Notes: generated from the letters alone by a model not told the origin. A stretch of 17,185 bases of DNA from an uncultured Clostridia bacterium (GCA_937912045.1 CALDPI010000143.1:1-17185), one strand, 5' to 3'. Positions 1 to 7,751 are shown, counted from the stretch's first letter. Numbers and translations: made by a program.

Positions 1-2287
1 CGGTGATCTTCATGACCGCACGCACCTCGGCATGGCCCAGGATGACCTCCTTGAACTCGGGGGCGAGCAGGCCCTTCATGGCCAGCTCCATATCCTCAAT
101 GGCCTTGTAGATGACGGTGTACAGGCGGACATCCACCTTCTCGCGCTCAGCAGTCTCGCGGGCGGAGGCGTCGGGGCGGATGTTGAAGCCGATGATGATG
201 GCGTTGAAGGCGCTGGCCAGGTTGACGTCGTCCTTGGTGACGGCACCGGCGGCGCTGTGCAGCACGCGGACGCGCACCTCGTCGTTGGAGAGCTTCTCCA
301 GAGACTGCTTGACAGCCTCGACAGAACCCTGAACATCCGCCTTGATGATGATATTGAGATCCTTGACCTCGCCCTCCTCGAGCTTGCTGTAGAGCTCCTC
401 GAGGGTGGAGGCGGAATTCATCTTGACCATGGAAGCCTTCGCCTTGGCAGCGCGCTCCTCGACAACCTGACGGGCGAGCTTCTCATCGGCAACAGCCATG
501 AACTCGTCGCCGGCCTCCGGCACGCCGCCAAAGCCAATGATCTCCACCGGCGTGGACGGCAGCGCGGTCTTCACGCGATCGCCGCGGGAAGAAATCATCG
601 CGCGGACGCGGCCATAGGCATTGCCCGCCACGACCATGTCGCCGACATGGAGCGTACCGGTCTGCACCAGCGCGGTCGCAACGGCGCCGCGGGAGTGATC
701 CAGCTTCGCCTCGATGATGACGCCGCGGGCCTTGCGGTCCGGGTTCGCCTTAAGCTCGAGCATTTCGGCAACGAGCAGTACGTTTTCAAGAAGTGTGTCA
801 ATTCCGTCACCCGTCTTGGCCGAAACAGGAACACAGATTGTGTCGCCGCCCCACTCCTCCGGTACGATAGAATGCTCTGTGAGCTGCTGAAGCACGCGGT
901 CTGGGTTGGCCTCGGGTTTATCCATTTTGTTAATTGCAACGATAACCGAGATGTTTGCGGCCTTAGCGTGATTGATAGCCTCGATGGTCTGCGGCATTAT
1001 GCCGTCATCGGCGGCAACAACCAATATTGCAATATCGGTTGACTGTGCGCCGCGCTGACGCATTGCTGTAAATGCGGCGTGTCCGGGAGTATCAAGGAAG
1101 GTAATATCGTTTCCGTTGCAGTTGACGCGGTACGCACCGATGTGCTGTGTAATTCCGCCGGCCTCTGTATTTGTAACGGCGGTGTGACGTATAGCGTCAA
1201 GGAGAGAGGTTTTACCGTGGTCAACGTGTCCCATAACAACAACAATCGGGTCGCGCTGGCGCAGATTTTCTGCGGTATCCTCTGTGTCGTCCATAATTCT
1301 GTCTTCAATAGTGACAACAACGGCGCGCTTGATTTTTGCGCCCATCTCGGTCACGACGATTTCTGCAGTATCATAATCGATAACCTGGTTTACGGTTGTC
1401 ATCATACCGAGCTTCATAAGCTCCTTAATTACCTCTGCGGCCGTTTTCTTGAGTGCTGCGGCAAGCTCACCAACCGTGATTTCATCGCCAACCGTTACGG
1501 TAATCGGGGTCTTCTTTATGCGCTCAAGCTGAAGTCTTCTGAGCTTATCAGCCTCGGTGTCACGCTTGGCACCCTTGGGACGCTTATAGTCCTGTGACTT
1601 CTGCTTAATCTTCTGCTTACGCTGCATATTGTCATGCATTGTATTTGCAGGAGCAATGTTTTCATATTTTTCGTTATACTTTTCAATATCAACGTTGGAG
1701 CTGCGTGTATCAACGTGTAAAATCTGCGCAGGTCCTCTGTTAGGTGCCTCGCCCGGAACCTTTTTCTTCTTAGGCTGCGGAGCGATAATAATCGGCTCTG
1801 ATTTCTTTTCAGGCTCTTTCTTCTCCTCGGCCTTCTTCGGCGCAGGCTTTTCCTCGGCCTTTGGTGCGGGCTTCTCTGCCTTAACCTCTGCAGGCTTTTC
1901 TGCCTTTTTCGGTGCGGGCTTTTCCTCCACCTTTTTAGGCTCCTCTTTGGGTGCCTTTGCCTTTTCGGCCGCCGCTTTTTCAGCCTCTGCCGCTGCCTTT
2001 AATTGCTCGAAAATCGCCATCTGCTCTGCAAGCTTACGGTCCTTTTCTGCCTGTCTCTCGGCTGCTGCCTTTTCGCGTGCTGCGGCACCTGTGGCAAAAT
2101 ATTCGTCAAAGCTCTTTACCGCGTTTTCCTTTGTCAGATAGTTGAAAACAAGGCCAACCTCGTTCTCCTCCAAAGAGGACGAGCTTTTCTTTGCAATCTG
2201 CAGCTTATCCGAAAGAATTGCAACCAAATCCTTTGACTGCATATTAAAATCCTTTGCTAAGTCGCTAACCTTATATTTAACCGCCAT
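1..2287 (-). CDS. infB: Translation initiation factor IF-2 (C-terminus cut by window edge)
   Basis: IF-2 is the GTPase that places initiator fMet-tRNA on the 30S subunit and promotes subunit joining. The frame is open from the ATG at 2285-2287, which follows an AGGAGG site at a spacing of 8, to the window edge. That is 762 codons; by family length roughly 80-90 C-terminal residues are missing. Residues 1-55 form the conserved N-terminal domain. A long Ala/Lys/Glu/Pro-rich linker follows (about 1790-2080). The G domain has the P-loop GHVDHGKT (residues 353-360), DTPGH (399-403), NKMDK (453-457) and SAKTG (from 489). Domains II-III and the start of IV continue to the edge. An oddity is that codons right of about 780 are mixed in third-base composition (8 of 20 G/C-ending at 785-844), while those to the left are strongly G/C-ending (18 of the first 20 at the edge). 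Last gene seen of the nusA operon. Confidence 0.97.
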   Translation of the reverse strand, partial: MAVKYKVSDLAKDFNMQSKDLVAILSDKLQIAKKSSSSLEENEVGLVFNYLTKENAVKSFDEYFATGAAAREKAAAERQAEKDRKLAEQMAIFEQLKAAAEAEKAAAEKAKAPKEEPKKVEEKPAPKKAEKPAEVKAEKPAPKAEEKPAPKKAEEKKEPEKKSEPIIIAPQPKKKKVPGEAPNRGPAQILHVDTRSSNVDIEKYNEKYENIAPANTMHDNMQRKQKIKQKSQDYKRPKGAKRDTEADKLRRLQLERIKKTPITVTVGDEITVGELAAALKKTAAEVIKELMKLGMMTTVNQVIDYDTAEIVVTEMGAKIKRAVVVTIEDRIMDDTEDTAENLRQRDPIVVVMGHVDHGKTSLLDAIRHTAVTNTEAGGITQHIGAYRVNCNGNDITFLDTPGHAAFTAMRQRGAQSTDIAILVVAADDGIMPQTIEAINHAKAANISVIVAINKMDKPEANPDRVLQQLTEHSIVPEEWGGDTICVPVSAKTGDGIDTLLENVLLVAEMLELKANPDRKARGVIIEAKLDHSRGAVATALVQTGTLHVGDMVVAGNAYGRVRAMISSRGDRVKTALPSTPVEIIGFGGVPEAGDEFMAVADEKLARQVVEERAAKAKASMVKMNSASTLEELYSKLEEGEVKDLNIIIKADVQGSVEAVKQSLEKLSNDEVRVRVLHSAAGAVTKDDVNLASAFNAIIIGFNIRPDASARETAEREKVDVRLYTVIYKAIEDMELAMKGLLAPEFKEVILGHAEVRAVMKIT

Positions 2288-2299
2288 GGGCATTTCCTC

Positions 2300-2599
2300 C
2301 TATAATATGTTTTTTACAACGGCAGCTGCGAAGCCGTCATCCTCAAGCGCGAGGATTCCTGCACGTCTGCCGATTGCGGCTGAAAGTTCCTCTGTTGTCA
2401 GGGGCAAAATTTCAACCCGTGTATTATTCTTGTCGCAAATAAAACGAATTTCTTTTACGCTTTTAGGTGATATATCCGATGCAATAAGCACAAGCCGTGC
2501 GCGGTGACGCATTACCGATTCGCGCGTGGCCTCGGTTCCTGTGGCAAGCTTTCCTGCCTTTCTTGAAAAGCCCAAAAGTGCACGTATTTTATCTGTCAT
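2300..2599 (-). CDS. ylxQ: L7Ae-fold ribosome-associated protein YlxQ
   Basis: A 99-residue protein of the L7Ae/L30e/Gadd45 fold, a K-turn RNA-binding family; in Firmicutes this member sits between ylxR and infB. Visible hallmarks are an N-terminal MTDKIRALLGFSRKAGKL segment, a central run of hydrophobic residues followed by SDIS, and a C-terminal AIGRRAGILALED segment that matches the family pattern. The reading frame is open further upstream, but the ATG at 2597-2599 is chosen because it has a GGAGGTG site at a proper distance and gives the usual length. Its first 11 bases overlap the end of ylxR, so translation is probably coupled. Its stop codon lies in the infB ribosome binding site. The exact role is not established; the family assignment is firm. 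Confidence 0.9.
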   Translation of the reverse strand: MTDKIRALLGFSRKAGKLATGTEATRESVMRHRARLVLIASDISPKSVKEIRFICDKNNTRVEILPLTTEELSAAIGRRAGILALEDDGFAAAVVKNIL

Positions 2600-2858
2600 T
2601 CGACAGCACCTCCGAAAGACCTTCATAAACCTCGTTCGGAATGGCGGTGCCAAATGCTTTTTCAAGTCTTCTCGCCTTCTGTGCGAGAGAGAGACACTTT
2701 GCATCATCACAGATATATGCGCCGCGGCCGTTTTGTTTTCCCGTCTTATCAAGAAGTATTTCACCATTTTGTGTTTTTACCACCCTGACAAGCTCACGCT
2801 TCGGCTTCATTTCGCCACAGCCGACGCACATTCTAAGCGGCGTTTTTTGGGACTTCAT
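2589..2858 (-). CDS. ylxR: YlxR / RnpM family (DUF448) nucleic-acid-binding protein
   Basis: An 89-residue basic protein. Near the N-terminus it has the family signature CVGCGEMKPKREL, followed by a RVV strand, a GRGAYIC turn and a helical C-terminus with an A-x-R-x-L-E-K-A-F pattern. The Bacillus member has been reported to bind RNase P RNA and modulate the enzyme (RnpM), and it also affects expression of many genes; that function is inferred here from the family. The start ATG (2856-2858) follows AAGGTGA at good spacing, 9 bases after the nusA stop codon. The 3' end overlaps ylxQ by 11 bases. Gene order and length are standard for Firmicutes. Confidence 0.93.
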   Translation of the reverse strand: MKSQKTPLRMCVGCGEMKPKRELVRVVKTQNGEILLDKTGKQNGRGAYICDDAKCLSLAQKARRLEKAFGTAIPNEVYEGLSEVLSNDR

Positions 2859-2867
2859 AAAATCACC

Positions 2868-3929
2868 TTATTCCTCGTCTTCACCATAAAATCCGCTTTC
2901 GGGGCGAATGTCTATGTTCCAGCCCGTAAGCTTAACTGCCAGACGGACGTTCTGTCCGCCGTTGCCGATTGCCAGCGATAACTGTGAATCGGGAACGGTT
3001 GCGCGGCAGCTGCGCGGCTCTTCGCTTATAATCTCTACACCTACAACCTTTGAGGGAGAAAGTGCCTCTGATACAAATGCAGCAGGGTCGTCTGAATATT
3101 TAACAATATCAATCTTTTCGCCTGCCAGTTCTTCAACAATGTTGTTAACGCGTGCGCCCTTGGGGCCTATGCAGGCGCCGACCGCGTCGATTTCGCTGTT
3201 CTCGGCAAATACCGCCATCTTTGTTCTGCTTCCTGCCTGACGTGAAATCGCCTTGATTTCAATAGTGCCGTCATAAATCTCAGGCACCTCGTTTTCAAAC
3301 AGACGCTTTACAAGGCCGGGATGTGTGCGTGAAAGCATTACCTTGGGACCCTTTTCGGTATCCTTAACGTCAACGATATAAACCTTGATGTGGTCGCCCT
3401 CCGAAAGCACCTCACCCGGTACCTGCTCTGCCTTAGGAAGCATTGCTTCACTGTGGCCGATTGTGAGTGATGCGTTGCCTGTTTTGGGGTCAATGCGCTG
3501 AACAACGGCTGTCACAAGCTCACGGTTGCGCGACTGGAACTCGGCAAGGGCCTGGTCACGCTCAACGTCGCGTATGCCCTGACGGATTACGTGCTTGGCA
3601 GTCTGTGCCACGATTCTGCCGAAGTGCTTGGTGTCAAGCTTGATGTTTACCGTGCCGCCAACCTTGGAGCGCTTGCTGTGGTTGTATGCATCGTTAAGTA
3701 GAATGTCTGCGTACTCGTCCTCAATCTCTTCAACAACGTTCTTCTTAAGATAAACGCTGAACTTCTGCTTTTCACAGTCAATATCGCAGAAGACAATATC
3801 TCTTCCGCCGTATTCCTTTTTAACAGCGGTTACTATCGCGTTAGAGATTTTGCTTGCGATAAACTCTGCCGGAATGCCCTTTTCGGCTTCCATAACCTTG
3901 AGTGCTTCAAAAAATTCTTTGTTATTCAT
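2868..3929 (-). CDS. nusA: Transcription termination/antitermination factor NusA
   Basis: NusA binds RNA polymerase and nascent RNA and modulates pausing, intrinsic termination and antitermination. This copy has 353 residues, the size usual for Firmicutes, which lack the C-terminal acidic repeats of enterobacteria. Residues 1-130 form the polymerase-binding N-terminal domain. An S1 domain spans about 137-202 and ends in VMLSRTHP, a NusA signature. KH1 covers about 220-280 with GPKG at 255-258, and KH2 covers about 295-345 with GNGG at 322-325. The ATG at 3927-3929 has a GGAGG site upstream. It lies 22 bases after rimP and just before ylxR, the classical operon order. Confidence 0.98.
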   Translation of the reverse strand: MNNKEFFEALKVMEAEKGIPAEFIASKISNAIVTAVKKEYGGRDIVFCDIDCEKQKFSVYLKKNVVEEIEDEYADILLNDAYNHSKRSKVGGTVNIKLDTKHFGRIVAQTAKHVIRQGIRDVERDQALAEFQSRNRELVTAVVQRIDPKTGNASLTIGHSEAMLPKAEQVPGEVLSEGDHIKVYIVDVKDTEKGPKVMLSRTHPGLVKRLFENEVPEIYDGTIEIKAISRQAGSRTKMAVFAENSEIDAVGACIGPKGARVNNIVEELAGEKIDIVKYSDDPAAFVSEALSPSKVVGVEIISEEPRSCRATVPDSQLSLAIGNGGQNVRLAVKLTGWNIDIRPESGFYGEDEE

Positions 3930-3951
3930 TTTCCGTTTTCCTCCAATTTAT

Positions 3952-4410
3952 TTATAGTGTAATGTCATTCAGTTTTACAGATGAAAAAGAGCCTTTTTCA
4001 AAATAAAGCTCACGTCCGTCCTCGGACAGCCTTATGCCGCCGTCAAAGGAAAGCAGCGTTCCGCAGAAATCGCGTCTGTCTGACACAGGGCGATAAAGGT
4101 GAACGTTTATCTCCTTGCCCGTCATTTTGGCAAAATGCTCGGGTCGGGTCAGCTCGCGCTCAAGTCCGGGCGAGCACACCTCAAGATAGTACGCCTTGTC
4201 AATCGGGTCAGCCTCGTCAAGCAGGGGGTCAACCGCGTGTGAAACGTCGGTGCAATCGTTAATATCGATGCCCTCTGGCTTGTCGATAAAAATTCGCAGA
4301 TACCACGATGTGCCCTCTTTAAGAAAACGCACGTCCCACAAATCATAGCCCATTGCCGTGACCGTCGGCGCAATCAGATTTTCAACCTTTGCTGCAGTAT
4401 TTTGTGCCAT
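3952..4410 (-). CDS. rimP: Ribosome maturation factor RimP
   Basis: RimP assists late maturation of the 30S subunit. The 152-residue product shows the family's N-terminal domain with GYDLWDV and the YLRIFID strand, then GIDINDCTDVS and the signature YYLEVCSPGLERELT, followed by the SH3-like C-terminal barrel. The frame stays open another 12 codons upstream, but the ATG at 4408-4410 is preferred because AAGGAAGGTGG lies directly upstream. First gene of the nusA-infB operon. Confidence 0.96.
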   Translation of the reverse strand: MAQNTAAKVENLIAPTVTAMGYDLWDVRFLKEGTSWYLRIFIDKPEGIDINDCTDVSHAVDPLLDEADPIDKAYYLEVCSPGLERELTRPEHFAKMTGKEINVHLYRPVSDRRDFCGTLLSFDGGIRLSEDGRELYFEKGSFSSVKLNDITL

Positions 4411-4459
4411 TTTTCCACCTTCCTTAAGTGTCGGTCTTGCAATCAAGTCCGCACAATGA

Positions 4460-4487
4460 AAAGTGAGCGGGTCGCCCCACTCACTTT
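4460..4487 (-). promoter_or_regulatory. Leader hairpin upstream of rimP
   Basis: An inverted repeat with 11-12 bp arms (AAAGTGAGTGGG paired with CCCGCTCACTTT in the RNA, allowing one G-U) lies between the promoter at 4509-4537 and rimP. A short run of four U follows the stem, so it could act as a weak attenuator or as a structured 5' leader. From memory, hairpin leaders upstream of rimP/ylxS occur in other Firmicutes, and NusA operons are autoregulated in some bacteria. A role here is inference. Confidence 0.5.
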
Positions 4488-4508
4488 CTTTAAAATCTTA
4501 ACAATGAG

Positions 4509-4537
4509 AGTATAACATATATAATAAGAAAAATCAA
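4509..4537 (-). promoter_or_regulatory. Housekeeping promoter of the rimP-nusA-infB operon
   Basis: Reading the minus strand, a -35 element TTGATT (4532-4537) and a -10 element TATACT (4509-4514) are separated by exactly 17 bases, with TG one base ahead of the -10 (extended -10). Transcription would start near 4502, giving a leader of about 90 bases that includes the hairpin at 4460-4487. It lies just downstream of the spoVT stop codon, so the core operon can be transcribed independently of spoVT. Confidence 0.65.
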
Positions 4538-4544
4538 GTGTTTT

Positions 4545-5081
4545 TTACTCTTCCATCTGTTTGCCTAAAAAGCCTGCCGCAACCTGTATAAGCTTGATGT
4601 CTGTTTCGGTCGGAAGCTGTGATGCCTCGGCCGAAAGCATCACAACTGCACCTGTGACGTCCCCTGCCGAAATGATGGGTGCGGCAACGCACATTGCGCG
4701 GTCAATCCCATCAAGCGCCGGAACACTCTCGTCGGCGCGTGCGGTGTAAAGTCTTCGCGACTGCATAATCTCGTCAAGCGCAGCAGAATTTCTGCGCTCA
4801 AGCACCTCTTTTTTTGAAATGCCTGCCGCCGCAACGCAATGGTCGCGGTCGCAAATGATTACGGCAAGCTGCGTTCCGCGCAAAAGAGCCTCGGCATACT
4901 GCGAGGCAAAGGTCGACAGTTCGCCAATCGGCGAATATTTTTTGAAAATGACCTCCCCGCCCGCATCGGTGTAAATCTCCAGCGGGTCACCTTCACGTAT
5001 GCGCATAGTGCGGCGGATTTCTTTGGGAATAACTACACGACCAAGGTCGTCTATTCTACGAACTATACCTGTTGCTTTCAT
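4545..5081 (-). CDS. spoVT: Stage V sporulation protein T (AbrB/GAF transition-state regulator)
   Basis: SpoVT is a forespore DNA-binding regulator that modulates SigG-dependent genes. The 178-residue product has the swapped-hairpin AbrB domain at about residues 1-50, with the hallmark MKATGIVRRIDDLGRVVIPK, then a GAF-like sensory domain from about 55 to the end, including LAVIICDRDHCVAAAG. Length matches the family. The ATG at 5079-5081 follows AAGGAG (5095-5100) at a rather long spacing of 13. The gene sits downstream of the accessory operon on the same strand with no evident terminator between. Its leader holds an SD-masking hairpin and a SigG-like promoter, listed separately. Confidence 0.96.
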   Translation of the reverse strand: MKATGIVRRIDDLGRVVIPKEIRRTMRIREGDPLEIYTDAGGEVIFKKYSPIGELSTFASQYAEALLRGTQLAVIICDRDHCVAAAGISKKEVLERRNSAALDEIMQSRRLYTARADESVPALDGIDRAMCVAAPIISAGDVTGAVVMLSAEASQLPTETDIKLIQVAAGFLGKQMEE

Positions 5082-5091
5082 AATATATAAT

Positions 5092-5144
5092 AATCTCCTT
5101 GCTTTACAAATTTGTACTGTTAGTATCTGTAAAACAAGGAGATT
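5092..5144 (-). promoter_or_regulatory. spoVT: 17-bp hairpin that can mask the spoVT Shine-Dalgarno site
   Basis: The arms 5092-5108 and 5128-5144 are complementary over 17 bases, with one G-U pair in the minus-strand RNA, around a 19-base loop. The downstream arm contains the spoVT SD site AAGGAG and the upstream arm its complement CTCCTT. In RNA spanning both arms the SD would be fully paired. No U-tract follows, so this is not a normal terminator. The upstream arm coincides with the spacer of the SigG-like promoter and would be missing from transcripts started there. Confidence 0.75.
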
Positions 5145-5149
5145 TATGC
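5121..5149 (-). promoter_or_regulatory. spoVT: Forespore (SigG-type) promoter of spoVT
   Basis: Minus strand: -35 GCATA (5145-5149), 17-base spacer, -10 GATACTA (5121-5127). From general knowledge the SigG/SigF pattern is roughly GHATR, 17-18 bases, CATnnTA; this matches at every position except the first base of the -10. SpoVT in Bacillus is made under SigG. Initiation about 7 bases past the -10 falls in the hairpin loop near 5114. The right-hand copy keeps the same spacing and -10. Confidence 0.6.
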
Positions 5150-5167
5150 TTCAAATATGTTTTTTAT

Positions 5168-5854
5168 TTATGCCTTTAAAATATTCAGAACATCATACTC
5201 TTTATTAAATTCCATAATAAATCCATTTGCGATTTGATTAGTAAACGTGCGCGGATTTTCAGAATTCGAAGCAAACATATCATAATGATTGGGAATATTT
5301 ATTTTTGCTCCAATTCTTTTTGCAGTCATTAATGCTTCTTTTACATTCATATTTCCAAGTCTGCCGTTTATACAAATAAATGTGATATCCGGTTTATATT
5401 GTGAAATATCAAATAGTTTTTCGTTGTATAGAGTATCTCCACTGAAATATAAGGTTTTATTTTCAGCTTTAACAATTAAACCAAAAGCCTCTACAGTATG
5501 ATCAGCAAAAACAGCGGTTATTTCGATGTCGCCTACAACTGTACTTTCGCCAACATTTAACGAAACAACATTATCCTTGCCAAGTCGATTCAGTTCTGTT
5601 TCACCCTCATTTGTGGTGATAAATAATTGTTCATCATTTATTTGTGCTACCGTATCGGGATCTAAGTGATCCAGATGATTGTGGGTGCATATCACTGCTT
5701 GGCAAGATATATTTTGAGGGTTAATCGGTATAGGTAAGGTGCGCGGTCTTCCTGCAACACGATTAACACTATCAGAAAGATACGGGTCTATCATTATTTC
5801 TGCTTTATCGGTTTTAATAATATAACCGCTTTGACCTAAAAACCTTATTATCAT
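5168..5854 (-). CDS. UlaG-like metallo-beta-lactamase-fold lactonase
   Basis: The 228-residue product is a cytosolic metallo-beta-lactamase-fold hydrolase. Metal ligands are readable: HxHxDH at residues 58-63 (HNHLDH, followed by LDPD), H119 in ADHT, D140 in FSGDT and a late NHYDMF. The LGQSGYII start and H-x-H-LDHLDPDT pattern resemble the UlaG group (L-ascorbate-6-phosphate lactonase and relatives). No other ascorbate genes are present, so a sugar-acid lactone is a more likely substrate in this setting; that is inference. The ATG overlaps the preceding gene's stop (ATGA), implying translational coupling. It is the last gene of the island operon, 18 bases from the spoVT promoter, with no terminator in between. 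No signal peptide is seen. Confidence 0.8.
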   Translation of the reverse strand: MIIRFLGQSGYIIKTDKAEIMIDPYLSDSVNRVAGRPRTLPIPINPQNISCQAVICTHNHLDHLDPDTVAQINDEQLFITTNEGETELNRLGKDNVVSLNVGESTVVGDIEITAVFADHTVEAFGLIVKAENKTLYFSGDTLYNEKLFDISQYKPDITFICINGRLGNMNVKEALMTAKRIGAKINIPNHYDMFASNSENPRTFTNQIANGFIMEFNKEYDVLNILKA

Positions 5855-6339
5855 TGTACGCTTTTCCCCCCATCAACAAAAATATTCTGACCGGTTATAT
5901 ATCTTCCCTCATCACTACACAAGAGACTGACAATTCCTGCGCAATCTCCGGGTTCGCCATAAAAACCGACAGGAATACTATCGGTAACCTTTTTAGCATA
6001 TTCAAGGTCACTGAGTACTTCAACATTTCGGTCGGTACAAATTACACCCGGTACCACATTGTTAACAGTTATTCCATACTTTGCAAGTTGTAATGACAGA
6101 GAATGAGCGCCTTTTCCGCTATGTGTAACCGTTTTTTCACCTATCTTTACAATATTACCCGAAAGATAATTCACAACAAATTTACTATCTTCTAACACCT
6201 CGAGATGGCAAGGCACAATACCCTTTGTATTTTCTATTTCTGTAGGATTTTTAAGGTTTCCATTTACATTAATATCAAAAGATAATATTCCACCAAAATG
6301 ATTTTTTATCATTTTAGCAAATAGTTTTAAACATATCAA
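5851..6339 (-). pseudogene. In-frame fusion of a beta-propeller lactonase fragment with an SDR C-terminus
   Basis: The open frame joins two unrelated pieces. Residues about 10-80 resemble one or two blades of the 6-phosphogluconolactonase-type 7-bladed propeller family (GGILSFDIN, GIVPCHLEVL, FVVNYLSGNIV, THSGKGAHS). From about residue 81 it matches the last third of the complete dehydrogenase at 7752-8477, including TDRNVEVLSDLEYAKKVTDS and the GYITGQ-type end (RYITGQNIFVDGGK). The junction is near 6100-6106. The lactonase lacks its start and most blades; the SDR part lacks the Rossmann motif and catalytic Ser/Tyr/Lys. Neither activity should survive. It looks like a deletion that fused an old lactonase gene to a second SDR copy, with the frame kept, perhaps because it couples translation of the next gene. 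The start codon is uncertain. Confidence 0.8.
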
Positions 6340-6388
6340 TATATATTATCACTAATTTAACCCATAAATTACATATATATTTTAAAAA

Positions 6389-7747
6389 TTACAAATTAAT
6401 AATTATTTTATTAGATTTATTTTCAGATAATTTAAAAACAAAAGGTATTTCTTTACCATCTGCAAATATCTTTATTTTATAATCTCCGTAAAAACCTTTG
6501 AAATTAACCCTTCCGTCCACCGCTTTCAAAACAGCCGATGTATGCCATTCCTTATTAATAAGATTTTTAAGAATTTTATATGCAGGTTTTTCTTTCATAT
6601 TAAAATTGCATAATCCTCCGAAATATCTGTTTTCTCCTGCCGACATTTCACCGACTTTTCCCCCCGAGGCATAACCGTCAACCAGATTCCAATAAATCAC
6701 CGCCTCCATAGCAGGGTGGCTGAAAAATACGGAATAAAGATTTTTTATAAGTTCCGCCTGAATTTCTTCGTCATCTTCTCTATTACTGAATGCGGATACT
6801 GTCATTTCAGTTATTTGCAATTTCTTACCCAATTTCTGATAGGTATCAAGCACATCGTATATGTATCGTGGATTATAACGGGTTACATTAAGTTCTTTTT
6901 CCTTTTCGGGCGCAAAGAAACAATGATACTGAAAACCTATAGAATCAATATGATTTACACCTATATTTCCAAGCCTTTCAATCTCTGAATAATATGGGCT
7001 GCGTTCACCGAAATACTCACCATAAAGACTTCTCATACAACCAAAATCAAGATGATCATTTATCATAAGGCGATTATCGGGAAAATATTTATCTGCCATT
7101 TTAAATGACCATTCGTTAAATTCTTTTTGTCTGTAAAACTCTGAATAGTTAGGATCTAAAAACTCTCTTGCAAATGTAACATTAAATGTCTCATTCGTAA
7201 CTTCCCACGTAGGGATAATATGAGCATATTTTTGTGCTAAAATTTTAAAATGCTCTTCCAACTCCCTCTTATGTTCTTCTATACCTGCCCCCCGTAACCA
7301 ATCGGGTTTCATATAATCATAATTGAGACAATGGGCCTTTGGTTCAATTCCCTTTTCTTCACAATATTCGAGACATAAATCGATCGCCGGTCTTCTGTAA
7401 ATTTTTGGAGAATTTTTATCAAATCGGAAGTTGCCTTTTTCAGGTTCAAGACTATTCCAATAAAAAGGCAGAGTTGCAAGATTGAAAAGTTCTGGGAATT
7501 TTTCACGGTAAATTTCATTCTTTTCAACCGTTTCAAATTCATCAAGCATAAAAATATTAGCACCAAATTTAAATTCATGATTCGTTTGTTCTATCTCTAC
7601 CGTTATGTTTTCAGGTGAATTTCCACTTGATACAAATTCAATCTCTGCATCACCTTTTCGGTAATTTTCTATACCTTTTTTCACCCGATTTTCAAAGTAA
7701 TCTTTTTGCTCATTAAAATATTTAAACACTATATCTTTACGTTTCAT
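6389..7747 (-). CDS. Intracellular GH10-family glycoside hydrolase (xylanase-like), copy 1
   Basis: 452 residues from the ATG at 7745-7747. That start is chosen over an upstream TTG because AAAAGGAA lies ahead of it and it sits 4 bases after the SDR stop. A short beta-rich N-terminal part (about 40-65, ending H-E-F-K-F-G) leads into a GH10 barrel with FYWNSLEPEKGNFRF, AHCLNYDYMKPDWL, the acid/base motif WEVTNE (E186), IGFQYH and the nucleophile strand QITEM (E314), then VIYWNLVDGY. A C-terminal extension carries a FKGFYGDYKI motif shared with the other GH10 protein here. Both catalytic glutamates are present. GH10 enzymes are usually secreted endo-beta-1,4-xylanases, but no signal peptide is visible, so this one probably acts on imported oligosaccharides. 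Substrate inferred only. Confidence 0.85.
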   Translation of the reverse strand: MKRKDIVFKYFNEQKDYFENRVKKGIENYRKGDAEIEFVSSGNSPENITVEIEQTNHEFKFGANIFMLDEFETVEKNEIYREKFPELFNLATLPFYWNSLEPEKGNFRFDKNSPKIYRRPAIDLCLEYCEEKGIEPKAHCLNYDYMKPDWLRGAGIEEHKRELEEHFKILAQKYAHIIPTWEVTNETFNVTFAREFLDPNYSEFYRQKEFNEWSFKMADKYFPDNRLMINDHLDFGCMRSLYGEYFGERSPYYSEIERLGNIGVNHIDSIGFQYHCFFAPEKEKELNVTRYNPRYIYDVLDTYQKLGKKLQITEMTVSAFSNREDDEEIQAELIKNLYSVFFSHPAMEAVIYWNLVDGYASGGKVGEMSAGENRYFGGLCNFNMKEKPAYKILKNLINKEWHTSAVLKAVDGRVNFKGFYGDYKIKIFADGKEIPFVFKLSENKSNKIIINL

Positions 7748-7751
7748 ATCT

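Larger units (their letters stand above)
5050..5149. repeat. Left direct repeat: spoVT 5' end plus leader
   Basis: This segment recurs in the same orientation at 13116-13214. The 58-base leader part (5092-5149 versus 13157-13214) differs at only 2 positions, and the first ten codons (31 bases) at 4, all synonymous. The roughly 10 bases between SD and ATG have diverged. The two copies bracket the carbohydrate island. This copy is attached to the intact spoVT gene. Confidence 0.9.

Noticed and set aside
32..1042. Long plus-strand open frame (336 codons) opposite infB
   Set aside because: It is the antisense shadow of a conserved IF-2 frame; composition explains the lack of stops, and there is no start signal.
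1629..2141. Plus-strand open frame rich in Phe/Ser/Ala opposite the IF-2 linker
   Set aside because: It mirrors the Lys/Glu/Ala/Pro-rich linker; shadow only, not a membrane protein.
2600..2767. N-terminal extension of ylxQ
   Set aside because: It overlaps ylxR fully; the internal ATG at 2597-2599 has a proper SD and gives the family length.
5092..5144. spoVT leader hairpin as an intrinsic terminator or insertion-sequence end
   Set aside because: No T-tract follows on either strand, no transposase is nearby, and the arms coincide with SD and promoter spacer, which a regulatory role explains better.
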